Assembly (NCBI GenBank): GCA_012521105.1
Contig: JAAYNA010000024.1
Span: 1-64,000 of the forward strand
DNA from: Clostridiaceae bacterium
Lineage (GTDB): Bacteria > Bacillota > Clostridia > DSM-8532
Direction of reading: 5' to 3'
Length of the DNA stretch: 64,000 nt
Position numbers and translations under genes: made by a program. Position 1 is the first letter of the stretch, and every line of letters starts with the position of its first letter. Below, in pieces: positions 37,819-46,869 of this stretch. The notes under the pieces are model-generated. The model saw only the letters and a program-made list of their open reading frames with translations. It was not told where the DNA came from and made no database searches.

Positions 37819-40800
37819 TTGGAAAGGTTTAAAAACATTAGCTTGAGGCTACCACCACTGCCCGATTTTGTTGAAAATATCAACAATCCCGTTATTGAGA
37901 TTAATCCTGATTGGAGGATTAATGATTTTTCAGATAAAAGAAGTGAAAAGTTAGTTTCGGAAATCACAAAAGACGAGCCCTTCCTGCTGGATGAAGAGGG
38001 TCTAAGATATCAGACGTATATTTCAATTCCCGAGGAATTTCAAAACAAAACCATTCTGCTCAGGTTTAACAGAACAGGGTGTATTGCCACCGTCCGGGTG
38101 GATGGAAAATTCATCCGCAATCATTATGGCGGCCACACACAATGGGACTGCGACATAACCGATGTGGCTCAGAATAAGGCGGGTGTAGAGGTTCAACTGA
38201 ATTTACAGGACCGACCGGGAGAATTAAGCCCCTATGCGAAAGCCGGGGTGTTCGGAAGTATTAAGCTTATTGCACTGCCCCGATCCTACATACAGAGTCT
38301 TTATACTGAGCCGGTAAGAGACAGTGATGGGAACTATTCTCTTAATTTATATTATGGGACGGTAATTGGAGAAAAAGAAGGGGAGTACACTCTGAAGGCT
38401 TATATTTCAGATCAGAATTCTGTGGATATTGCCACCGCCGATTTGGATATTAATAATACCCGGCAGAAAATTTTCTGTGGAAAGGTACAGGAATGGGACA
38501 GTGAACACCCGAACCTGTACAGATTGAAGCTCAGGCTTATGAACGGGGAAAAGATCCTAGAAGAAACCGTTCAGAACGTGGGTTTTCGAAGTATTGAGAA
38601 GAATTCAGGACAGATTCTTTGGAACGGGCGTCCGTTAAAGCTCAGAGGTATTAATTACCGTGAACCTCTTTGCGATGAACCATACACAGATATAAAGCGG
38701 GATCTTATGCTTTTCAAGCAAGCCAATATTAACTATATCCGCGGGCTTTTCTATCCATTCAGCGACGAATTCCTTTCACTGTGCGATGAAATGGGTTTTT
38801 ATGTAGAAAACATGGCCCCGGCCTGGGAGGTGGACAGCCAGACCAGATCCACACAAAATGCACCCGAATACAGGGATGTGTATTTGAATCAGTTGTCGGA
38901 AATGCTTCAGACAGGCCTTTCACATGTAAGCGTTACAATCTGGTCACTGGGTAGTGACAGTACATGGGGAAGTAATTTCAGGGAAGGATACAGGATGATT
39001 AAAGCCATTGACGGTACAAGGCCTGTAAATTTCCATTTCCCGATGTCAATACCCGAAGAGGAGCCTCAAATGGATGTGTGGTCGGTTGCTCATGCAGACT
39101 ATCGCCTTCCCCTTGATAAACACTACGATACTATGGTTATCTTTCATACCCATGGCAGTGACAATCCAATAGGATATGCCACCGGAAGTGCCACAGGCTA
39201 CCAGATACCGGTGCTTCATACGGTATTTGCCCACCTTCCATGCCATAACCGGGATCAAATTGAAAGAGATCCGGGAATCCATGAATTCTGGGGAGAAAGT
39301 ATCAAAAGATTCTGGGATATAATGTGGAAAACCAGAGGAACACTGGGTGGGGCGGTAATGGCTGCTGTGGATGAAGACGGCACTTTTTCGCCCAGGCTGA
39401 GAGATCATCATTGGGGAATTTTAAACGCGAAGCATGAACCAAAACCTGAATATTACCACATTAAAATGGCCTATGCTCCGGTGAAGGTATCAAATATTGA
39501 GATAAAGGAAGATAAACTGCGGTTTACCGTTGAAAATAGGTTCAACCACACCAACCTGAATGAAGTTACTGCCAAATATGTCCGGGACGGTAAAGAAAAA
39601 GTTTTTCAGCTGGAACTTGCCCCCGGTGAAGTTAAAACAGTGGAGTTAAGCCTGGATCCAAAGGGTGAAGGTAACAGAACTGATATTTGTTTTGACTACC
39701 GTAATATCCGTGTTTACGAAACTGCGGTGTTTTCGCAGAAAAGGGAACTGAAGGCAAGAGCTGAAGATGTAAAACCTGAATCTTTCAAAATCACCGAAGA
39801 TGACAGAACCATATTTATTGAAAACAATATCTGCTCCTTTTTATTCTGCAAAAAGACCGCGTTAATGACAGAAGGAAGACTGGACGGGAAACTGGTTCTG
39901 TGTGGCGGGCCATATCTTCAGGCAACCCGTTTGAAACTGGAACAATGGGTGGGAACCTGGATATCCTGCACAATGAGCGAGAAAGGGGCAAGGGTGGTAC
40001 TGGAAGGCAGGTATGGAAAGGTATGCTCGGTAAGATTTGTACTGGATATAGGAATTAACGGGGAGATTGATACCCTGTGTACAATTCTTTCACTGTCAAA
40101 GCACATGCCTCATACTGTGAAGGCAATTATCGGTGTTGACCCCGGCGGACTGGATGAGCTGGGAATACATTATATTGTTCCCGGAAGCTTCAGCCGGCTT
40201 GAATGGAGACGTGAAGGCCTGTGGCCTGTTTACCCGGATGATCATATAGGTCGTCCTGAAGGTCTGGCATTAGCTGAAAATCCTGATGATTTCCGCAGCA
40301 TGAAACATCATATATATGGGGCCATATTAACAGACCCTGAGAACAGGACGGGTATCAAAGTTGTGTCCGACAAAACCCACTCCATACGCCTTGAAGCACA
40401 GCCCGATCCCGATTGTATAATTGATGACCGTGACGAAAGAATTCAGTACCATGGAACCTGGTACAGTATGGATGACTATTGCGGCAATTACTGTGATACC
40501 GAAACACTGAGCCGGACAAAAGGCGATTACCTGGAGTTTGGATTTAAAGGAACAGGCATAAAAGTGTACGGACCTTTGGATGTTCTGCACGGAAAATGCA
40601 ATATTTCCATTGACGGCAATATTGTGGCAGAAAACATCAGCCAATACTTAAGTCCTGTTGATTTTCCGGGAGCCAGTCGGGGCTATGAAAAACGGTACAG
40701 GGTTCTGCTCTTTGAAATTACCGGTCTTGAATATAAAGAACACGTAATGCGTATTACCGTTACCGGTGAACATGAAGCCGGTGCTCAGGGGAGCTATGTT

Positions 40801-40992
40801 TCAATAGACTATTTTGTCGTTGAAAAACCTGATACCGATGGGCAGCTGAAACTGATTATAAATAACGATTATAACTATACCCGTTTGGTTCGCGGCAATT
40901 TTATGAGGCCAAAGGTGGAATTCAAAGTATCGGATCAGTTCGGAAACCGCATCAGGTTGATAAAACTGAAAGAGGACGGTGAAGATTTATGA
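37819..40992 (+). CDS. GH2-family protein lacking both catalytic glutamates (probable pseudoenzyme)
   Basis: A 1057-residue protein with GH2 order: sugar-binding domain (GCIATVRVDGKFIRNHYGGH), Ig-like domain, TIM barrel and extra C-terminal beta domains. It is paralogous to the next gene along most of its length, for example FWGESIKRFWD and IINNDYNYTRL. The acid/base Asn-Glu reads Ser-Asp380 (IWSLGSDS), the nucleophile position is Val469 (LHTVFAH), and the RxSHYP histidine segment reads RGLFYPF. Canonical hydrolysis is therefore unlikely; glycan binding, complex formation or changed chemistry are options. TTG 37819 follows GGGGTGAT. The stop overlaps the next start (ATGA). Confidence 0.85.
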   Translation: MERFKNISLRLPPLPDFVENINNPVIEINPDWRINDFSDKRSEKLVSEITKDEPFLLDEEGLRYQTYISIPEEFQNKTILLRFNRTGCIATVRVDGKFIRNHYGGHTQWDCDITDVAQNKAGVEVQLNLQDRPGELSPYAKAGVFGSIKLIALPRSYIQSLYTEPVRDSDGNYSLNLYYGTVIGEKEGEYTLKAYISDQNSVDIATADLDINNTRQKIFCGKVQEWDSEHPNLYRLKLRLMNGEKILEETVQNVGFRSIEKNSGQILWNGRPLKLRGINYREPLCDEPYTDIKRDLMLFKQANINYIRGLFYPFSDEFLSLCDEMGFYVENMAPAWEVDSQTRSTQNAPEYRDVYLNQLSEMLQTGLSHVSVTIWSLGSDSTWGSNFREGYRMIKAIDGTRPVNFHFPMSIPEEEPQMDVWSVAHADYRLPLDKHYDTMVIFHTHGSDNPIGYATGSATGYQIPVLHTVFAHLPCHNRDQIERDPGIHEFWGESIKRFWDIMWKTRGTLGGAVMAAVDEDGTFSPRLRDHHWGILNAKHEPKPEYYHIKMAYAPVKVSNIEIKEDKLRFTVENRFNHTNLNEVTAKYVRDGKEKVFQLELAPGEVKTVELSLDPKGEGNRTDICFDYRNIRVYETAVFSQKRELKARAEDVKPESFKITEDDRTIFIENNICSFLFCKKTALMTEGRLDGKLVLCGGPYLQATRLKLEQWVGTWISCTMSEKGARVVLEGRYGKVCSVRFVLDIGINGEIDTLCTILSLSKHMPHTVKAIIGVDPGGLDELGIHYIVPGSFSRLEWRREGLWPVYPDDHIGRPEGLALAENPDDFRSMKHHIYGAILTDPENRTGIKVVSDKTHSIRLEAQPDPDCIIDDRDERIQYHGTWYSMDDYCGNYCDTETLSRTKGDYLEFGFKGTGIKVYGPLDVLHGKCNISIDGNIVAENISQYLSPVDFPGASRGYEKRYRVLLFEITGLEYKEHVMRITVTGEHEAGAQGSYVSIDYFVVEKPDTDGQLKLIINNDYNYTRLVRGNFMRPKVEFKVSDQFGNRIRLIKLKEDGEDL

Positions 40993-43900
40993 ATTTGAAA
41001 TATAAAGAACCCGAAATACCCAAATTGGTTCCAAAACCCTCATATGTAAAGGGGGTTGTAAATCCTGTGATATCGCTGGATGGTACGTGGAAGATCATTC
41101 ATACCGATGATTTTGCAAAAGCCCGTACCGACGAAAACTGGATGGACTGGGCCGACATAACCGTCCCGTCGGATATGAGGGTACACCGAAACAGAATAGA
41201 AGACTGGACAGGCTTATTTGTATATAAAAAGATGGTGACCGTGCCCGATGAAATGGCGGATATGGACCTGATACTGAGGTTTGAAGGTGTTAACGGATTT
41301 GCAAAGGTTTATATAGATGACAAGTTTGTTATGGAGCATAAAAACGGGTTTCTTACATGGAATCTCAATATAACCAGGTTTGTAAACCGAAAGAGGCAAT
41401 TTGTTATTACTGTTGAGGTGGATAACATTTCAGATAAAGTCTGCTATCACAACCGGGGAGGAATAATCCGCAGTTCAATGATTTATGCCCTGCCGAAAAG
41501 TCATTTTACAATGCTGCATACCACAACAACCATGCAGGGCAGCCGTGATTTATGGAATTTAAAGATCCATTTTGATATATCGGTTCACCACCGGGATGTC
41601 GGTTATAAGTTTGAACTGGTCGATACCGACGGCAGAATAATTATGGACAATATACCCGTTGTACAGCTTCCGGGAGGCTCAACAGACGGTTTGGCAGAAG
41701 CAGTTGTACAAAACCCCCTGTTATGGGATGCCGAACATCCCTGGTTATACTATGTCAGGGCATCTGTATACAACCGGGGAGAGTTTGTGCAGCAGGTTAT
41801 GCATCGGTTTGGATTCAGACAGATTACCCGGGTGGGGAACCAGCTGTTTGTAAATGGAGACGAAGTTAAGCTTCGGGGTTCGTGCCGGCATGAAGTTACG
41901 CCGCTGAACGGCCGTGCAGTTGCCAGGGAGGATATAGAGCAGGACATTGCACTGTTTAAGGAAGCTAACTGCAACTATATCCGCACTTCCCACTATCCGC
42001 CCAGTGAATACTTTCTGGAATTGTGTGATGAAAAGGGAATTTATGTTGAAAACGAACTGGATACGGCTTTCATAGCAAGAACTTTAGACTATACCCAGCG
42101 GGACCCCGAACATACAGAAAGATATCTGTCGCTGTTTGCCGAACTTCTGGCAAGGGACTACAGTCATCCCTGTGTACTGATCTGGTCATTGTGCAACGAA
42201 TCCTTCGGAGGATACAATTTTGATTTATTGAACCGTTTTGCAAAAAGGATGGATCCGACCCGTCCAACGAAGTTCAGCTATCCGATGACCATGAGACAGG
42301 AACATGAACCTGTTGACATATGGAGTATTCACTATTCAAATCTTGAGGAGGATTTATCAAAGAAATGTGATAATGTCAGCGTGGGTTATACGCCCGGAAA
42401 GGATGTTCCGGTAATTCATGACGAATATGCCCACATTCCCTGCTATAACAGGACTGAACACAGACGGGATCCAAATATACGGAATTTCTGGGGAGAGAGC
42501 ATCAAACGCTTCTGGGACAAGATATGGAATACCAAGGGAGCATTAGGGGGTGCCATTTGGGCAGGAATTGACGAAACCAATCTGTTCTTAGGGGGGGATG
42601 TTTCTCTTGAATGGGGAATCATAGACATCTGGAGGAGGAGAAAGCCAGAACACTATTTAACAAGAAAGGCCTATTCACCTGTGGTATTACGTCCTGAAAC
42701 ATTACAGATAAAGGATGGCGAACTGTCTTTCGAGGTTGAAAACCGCTTTTGCCACACCAATCTTTCTGAAGTCACCATGGTTTGGAGCTGGGGAAGCCAA
42801 AACGGGAAAACATTATGCCCCGATGTAAAACCAAGAGGTTTCGGACGGGTATGTATTACAAAATACGGGGATGCAGAATTGAACCAGCCAATCAATATTT
42901 ATTTTGTAGATCCCTTTGGACTGCAGGTGGACGAGTACAGAATTGTGCCCGAAGATTATCTGAACACTGGGGAAAAGTCGGATAGTAAACTTTGGCATGC
43001 ATCAGACAATAATCAGTCAGTAATAAGATATGACGAAGAGGGTAACGAGTTTACTCTGACAGCAGGCTTTTTTGCTCTGACCTTTGATAAAAAAACAGGG
43101 TTACTTAAGAATGGTTCGGTAGATGGTGAAACAGTTCTTATAGGGGGCCCGTTCCTGAACACACCTTACCTGAAGCTTGGACAATGGATAATGTCGGACT
43201 TTGACATACGATTAAAAGAGCCTTTAAAATGCGAAATAAAAATTAGCGGAAGTTACGGGACTCAGATGGATGTGACCTTTTTAATCACAATTTTTGCCGA
43301 TGGTACTGTACATACCCGTTACACAATAGATGAGCTTAAAGTGCCGCTGCCAAAACAGGTGAAACTTCGTGTGGGAGTTGACTGCGGAGGCCTGGACGAA
43401 ATAGGTGTATATTTTATAGCCAGTCCGGTCATGGATACATTCCAATGGAGAAGAAAAGGCCAATGGACAGTTTATCCCGACGATCATATCGGCCGTTGCG
43501 AGGGTATTGCGAAGAGGAGAAGCGTCGGAAGTGAATTTGGCAAAAAGCCTGAAATACCCTGGTGTGAAGAGATGAAAAGCTATATCCTGAATGGGAAATA
43601 TGATGTGGATTACAGGGGAACCAACGACTTCAGAAGCCTTAAGGCCAATATTCTTTCTGCATCGCTGTACAGAGCCGGAGGCAAGGGTGAAATTGAGGCA
43701 GTATCCGGGGGCAGCCATTCTGTTAGGCTGGAGATACAGGAGCCTGAAAACAGAATTATACCAAATGATGATCCCCGTATTATCTATAAAGGCAACTGGT
43801 ACAGGATTGATGATTACACCGGCAGCCTGAACGGTACAGAGATGTGGACAAAGGAAGCGGGAGCATATGCAGAGTTTACCTTTGAAGGCACCGGAATTGT

Positions 43901-44312
43901 CTGGTATGGACCGGTTGACACTATTTATGGCACTGCCCGTGTATATATTGACGGGGAGCTTATGGACGGAGCTGTCAATCAGAAGGTGAACGGGGTTGAT
44001 TTCCCGGGTTCAGCACCGGGTTATGACAAGAAATACAATTACCCGGTTTATTCAATTACCGGTCTTGAAAACAAAGCCCATACCATACGTATAGAGACTA
44101 CAGGAGAGAAAAGCGGAGGAGTAAAGGATTCCTACATTGTTCTGGACCATTTCAGGGTTATTTGTGAAGAAAATGAGGAACCTGTCGGCTTCATTATCAA
44201 CAACGACTACAATTATCCTCATATTGCATGGGGTAACTACTGTAAGCCCGCAATAATGATAGATACAGGCTATAGTAACAGTGTTGTTATGAGGCTGAAA
44301 AAAAGAGTATAA
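40989..44312 (+). CDS. Glycoside hydrolase family 2 enzyme (intact catalytic site)
   Basis: An 1107-residue GH2 enzyme. After the sugar-binding and Ig-like domains the barrel shows KLRGSCRHEVTP, YIRTSHYPPSEYFLELCDE, the acid/base IWSLCNES (Glu404) and nucleophile VIHDEYAH (Glu479), so retaining hydrolysis is expected. Beta-galactosidase, beta-glucuronidase or arabinopyranosidase are all possible; specificity is not readable. Long C-terminal beta domains end in IINNDYNYPH, shared with the upstream paralogue. No signal peptide. The 4-nt overlap with that paralogue suggests coupled, roughly equal synthesis. Last gene of the importer block. Confidence 0.9.
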   Translation: MNLKYKEPEIPKLVPKPSYVKGVVNPVISLDGTWKIIHTDDFAKARTDENWMDWADITVPSDMRVHRNRIEDWTGLFVYKKMVTVPDEMADMDLILRFEGVNGFAKVYIDDKFVMEHKNGFLTWNLNITRFVNRKRQFVITVEVDNISDKVCYHNRGGIIRSSMIYALPKSHFTMLHTTTTMQGSRDLWNLKIHFDISVHHRDVGYKFELVDTDGRIIMDNIPVVQLPGGSTDGLAEAVVQNPLLWDAEHPWLYYVRASVYNRGEFVQQVMHRFGFRQITRVGNQLFVNGDEVKLRGSCRHEVTPLNGRAVAREDIEQDIALFKEANCNYIRTSHYPPSEYFLELCDEKGIYVENELDTAFIARTLDYTQRDPEHTERYLSLFAELLARDYSHPCVLIWSLCNESFGGYNFDLLNRFAKRMDPTRPTKFSYPMTMRQEHEPVDIWSIHYSNLEEDLSKKCDNVSVGYTPGKDVPVIHDEYAHIPCYNRTEHRRDPNIRNFWGESIKRFWDKIWNTKGALGGAIWAGIDETNLFLGGDVSLEWGIIDIWRRRKPEHYLTRKAYSPVVLRPETLQIKDGELSFEVENRFCHTNLSEVTMVWSWGSQNGKTLCPDVKPRGFGRVCITKYGDAELNQPINIYFVDPFGLQVDEYRIVPEDYLNTGEKSDSKLWHASDNNQSVIRYDEEGNEFTLTAGFFALTFDKKTGLLKNGSVDGETVLIGGPFLNTPYLKLGQWIMSDFDIRLKEPLKCEIKISGSYGTQMDVTFLITIFADGTVHTRYTIDELKVPLPKQVKLRVGVDCGGLDEIGVYFIASPVMDTFQWRRKGQWTVYPDDHIGRCEGIAKRRSVGSEFGKKPEIPWCEEMKSYILNGKYDVDYRGTNDFRSLKANILSASLYRAGGKGEIEAVSGGSHSVRLEIQEPENRIIPNDDPRIIYKGNWYRIDDYTGSLNGTEMWTKEAGAYAEFTFEGTGIVWYGPVDTIYGTARVYIDGELMDGAVNQKVNGVDFPGSAPGYDKKYNYPVYSITGLENKAHTIRIETTGEKSGGVKDSYIVLDHFRVICEENEEPVGFIINNDYNYPHIAWGNYCKPAIMIDTGYSNSVVMRLKKRV

Positions 44313-44330
44313 CCTGTTAATGGGTTTTTA

Positions 44331-44359
44331 TTGACCTTATTTACATGTATTGCTATAAT
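44331..44359 (+). promoter_or_regulatory. Sigma-A promoter of the sugar-catabolism operon
   Basis: TTGACC (44331-44336), a 17-base spacer and a perfect TATAAT (44354-44359). It lies about 50 bases before the racemase-like gene and just upstream of the palindromic operator at 44371-44390, so it starts a transcript separate from the GH2 block. Confidence 0.8.
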
Positions 44360-44370
44360 AAAATTACTCG

Positions 44371-44390
44371 AACATCCTACGTAGTATGTT
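44371..44390 (+). promoter_or_regulatory. Palindromic operator, probably for the GntR regulator at 47818
   Basis: AACATCCTACGTAGTATGTT is palindromic at 18 of 20 positions (only positions 6 and 15 break the symmetry). It starts 11 bases after the -10 box, the right place for a repressor to block initiation or early elongation. The operon encodes a FadR-type GntR protein, the natural candidate binder. Twelve bases recur as ACGTAGGATGTT at 27435-27446. Confidence 0.7.
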
Positions 44391-44409
44391 ATAGTGAAGG
44401 TGATTTACA

Positions 44410-45081
44410 ATGAAAGTTGCAACTGTCTATACAAGTACCACCCCGGAATTAATACAAATGGTGGATGACTATCTTGAAAAACATTTTCAGGGCGAGGACC
44501 TGACAATAATGAAATATCAGGATCCCAGCATTTTAAAGGAAGCCATTGATAACGGATATGTAACAAAGGGTTGTGCCAGACGCCTTTTGGATCTTTACGA
44601 AAAAGCATGTGATGACGGGGCACAGATTCTTTTCAATATCTGCTCATCGGTCGGTGATGTGGCAAAACTGGCAAAGCCTTTATATGAAATGACGGGCGTT
44701 AAATTTGTTCGAATTGATGAAGATATGGCAATGGCTGCTGTTGAGGCAGGCAGCCGGATTGGGGTTTTAGCCACCCTTCCCACCACTTTGGAACCTACAA
44801 AGCGCCTGGTTCAGGATTGCGCCGACAGAATAGGGAAGAAAATCGAGATCATAGACGCCCTTGCAGAAGGTGCCTTTGGCCTTGACCAGGAGCAGTTCAA
44901 GAAAAAGCTGATTCAGACAGGTCAAAAAGTTAAGGATTGGATAGATGTGCTTATTCTTGCCCAGGGTTCAATGGCTTATGCCGAGGAAGCAGTATCACAG
45001 GCGCTGGGGCTTCGGGTTTTCTCCAGTATAAGGTACGGTACTGCTGCAGTGAAAAAAGCTGCTGACAGTATAGAAAAATAA
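44410..45081 (+). CDS. Aspartate/glutamate racemase superfamily protein with one catalytic cysteine
   Basis: A 223-residue protein of the Asp/Glu/hydantoin racemase fold. The first catalytic cysteine is present (LFNICSSVGD, Cys78), but at the second site, where racemases have a Cys, it reads ILAQGSMAYAEE. Two-base racemisation is therefore unlikely; decarboxylase, isomerase or lyase chemistry using one cysteine is possible. AAGGTGAT precedes ATG 44410. It is the first gene of a sugar operon without amino-acid genes, so its substrate is probably a sugar-derived acid, by inference. Confidence 0.8.
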   Translation: MKVATVYTSTTPELIQMVDDYLEKHFQGEDLTIMKYQDPSILKEAIDNGYVTKGCARRLLDLYEKACDDGAQILFNICSSVGDVAKLAKPLYEMTGVKFVRIDEDMAMAAVEAGSRIGVLATLPTTLEPTKRLVQDCADRIGKKIEIIDALAEGAFGLDQEQFKKKLIQTGQKVKDWIDVLILAQGSMAYAEEAVSQALGLRVFSSIRYGTAAVKKAADSIEK

Positions 45082-45105
45082 CGAGAGAAAGTTTTGGTGG
45101 TTTAT

Positions 45106-45981
45106 ATGAAACTTATAAACAGTATCTGCACGAATCTCTTTTTCCCGGATTCACGTAAGGATATCCACTCCTTTCATGACATGGCCCAGTTTCTGTCTGA
45201 TAAAGGAATTGAAACAATTGAGTTTTACCACGACGGACAGCAGCGGGGGAAGGTTGGAAAGGTCCTGGCAGATACCGGGTTAAAGGGAGTGTATATTGCA
45301 GTAATACCATCGAAAGAGAAAAAGCTGTACCTGTGCGATGAGGATGAACAGGCAAGACGCGAGGCTGTTAATCTTTTTAAATATTGTATTGACGAAGCAC
45401 AGGATAACGGCATCGGTGAGGTTATGCTCAATTCAGGCAGGCTGGGGAACAGCATAGACCAAGGCCTTTTAAATCTTACCCAATCGGTTGAGGAGCTTTT
45501 TAACCATATTGACAGGAAAAACTACAAAATAAAGCTCCTGCTGGAACCATGTGACAGTAAGATTGATGCTTTTCATCTTATCGGTCCTTACAGCCGTACT
45601 CTTGAATTTGTTAAAAATTTGCGGGAAAAAGGATTACCACTGGAATTAACAATGGACACAGCCCATACCGTTGAAGAAGGCGAGGATTTTTTAGAAGCAT
45701 TAACTGCGGTTAAGGAATACTGCAACCAGATTCATTTTGCCAACTGTTATTTAAAAAATCCGGCCGATGAACTATATGGCGATAAGCACCTGGGCTTTGA
45801 GTATCCTGATACAGAATGGACGGTACCTGCCCTGGAAGAACTTTTCACAGAACTTGAAAAACTGTACGCCAACGATGAACCATTAAGAATCGGTCTTGAG
45901 GTATTATGCCGGACCGATGATCCTTATGATTACTTTGAAGATACGTGGAGCAGCCTGCCTTTTCTGCATAAAGAAGAATAA
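45106..45981 (+). CDS. Sugar (phosphate) isomerase/epimerase, AP-endonuclease-2 TIM barrel
   Basis: A 291-residue TIM barrel of the xylose isomerase-like/AP endonuclease 2 superfamily. Metal-binding positions are visible as IKLLLEPCD, ELTMDTAHT, QIHFANCYLK and LRIGLEVLCR, the usual Glu-Asp-His-Glu arrangement around a divalent metal. Such proteins interconvert aldoses/ketoses or epimerise keto-sugars. ATG 45106 follows GGTGG. It sits between the racemase-fold gene and the transketolase halves and probably prepares or recycles a ketose. Exact substrate unknown. Confidence 0.82.
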   Translation: MKLINSICTNLFFPDSRKDIHSFHDMAQFLSDKGIETIEFYHDGQQRGKVGKVLADTGLKGVYIAVIPSKEKKLYLCDEDEQARREAVNLFKYCIDEAQDNGIGEVMLNSGRLGNSIDQGLLNLTQSVEELFNHIDRKNYKIKLLLEPCDSKIDAFHLIGPYSRTLEFVKNLREKGLPLELTMDTAHTVEEGEDFLEALTAVKEYCNQIHFANCYLKNPADELYGDKHLGFEYPDTEWTVPALEELFTELEKLYANDEPLRIGLEVLCRTDDPYDYFEDTWSSLPFLHKEE

Positions 45982-46050
45982 AACCTGGCAAACAGCCAAA
46001 AAGAGACTAATGAAAACAAAAAGGAATCGGATTATGTTTGGGGGATAGAA

Positions 46051-46869
46051 ATGACTACAAAAGAATTAAAACAAATGGCCAACAGGCTTCGTATGGATGT
46101 GGTTGAAACAATCCACCATGTTGAGGATGGACATCCCGGACCCTGTATGTCCATTGCCGAAATAATCACTGTACTTTATTTCAGCGAAATGAATATCCGC
46201 CCCGAAGAGCCCCGATGGCCACTACGTGACAGATGTATTCTTTCAAAGGGTCACGCCTGCCCCATTCAATATGCCGCAATGGCCCGAAAAGGGTATTTTG
46301 ACATGGATGAGTTGAAAAAACTGCGTAAACTGGATGGAATACTGCAGGGGCATCCCGACATGAATAAAACTCCCGGGATTGACTCTGTTTCGGGTTCGCT
46401 GGGCAATGGTGTGGGTATCGGCCTGGGCATTGCTTTGGGATGCAGAATGCAGGGCATTGATAATTTTGTTTATGTAATTATTGGTGACGGAGAACAGCAG
46501 GAAGGCGTTGTATGGGAAGCTGCAATGGCTGCAGCCAAACACAAGGTGGGAAACCTTATTGTGCTTGCCGATTGTAACAATAACCAGTCGGGGGGTAAGG
46601 TCACAGAGCTGAGTTCCCTTTATCCGGCGTCTGAAAAATGGAGTTCCTTTCAATGGCATGTTCAGGAAATTGACGGCCATGACGTTGAAGCAATAAAAAA
46701 TGCCATCGCAAATGCCAAAGCCGTTACAGACAGGCCTTCATATATTGAATGCAGAACCATAAAAGGCAAGAACATTCCCTATATGGAAAACAATAATGCA
46801 TGGCATAAGAGAGTTCCAACAAAGGAAGAGGTTGAAATTGCAAGAAAATATCTGGGAGGTGCGGTATGA
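46051..46869 (+). CDS. Transketolase, N-terminal (thiamine-binding) subunit
   Basis: A 272-residue protein equal to the pyrophosphate-binding half of transketolase. Seen are KGHACPIQYAAMARKGY, GSLGNGVGIGLGIALG and the thiamine-diphosphate motif GDGEQQEGVVWEAAMAAAKH ending in LADCNNNQ. Split transketolases are common in Firmicutes and Archaea and work as heterotetramers with the C-terminal subunit. It overlaps the next gene by 4 nt, giving balanced synthesis. A transketolase inside a glycosidase locus suggests a dedicated substrate rather than general pentose-phosphate duty. Confidence 0.93.
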   Translation: MTTKELKQMANRLRMDVVETIHHVEDGHPGPCMSIAEIITVLYFSEMNIRPEEPRWPLRDRCILSKGHACPIQYAAMARKGYFDMDELKKLRKLDGILQGHPDMNKTPGIDSVSGSLGNGVGIGLGIALGCRMQGIDNFVYVIIGDGEQQEGVVWEAAMAAAKHKVGNLIVLADCNNNQSGGKVTELSSLYPASEKWSSFQWHVQEIDGHDVEAIKNAIANAKAVTDRPSYIECRTIKGKNIPYMENNNAWHKRVPTKEEVEIARKYLGGAV

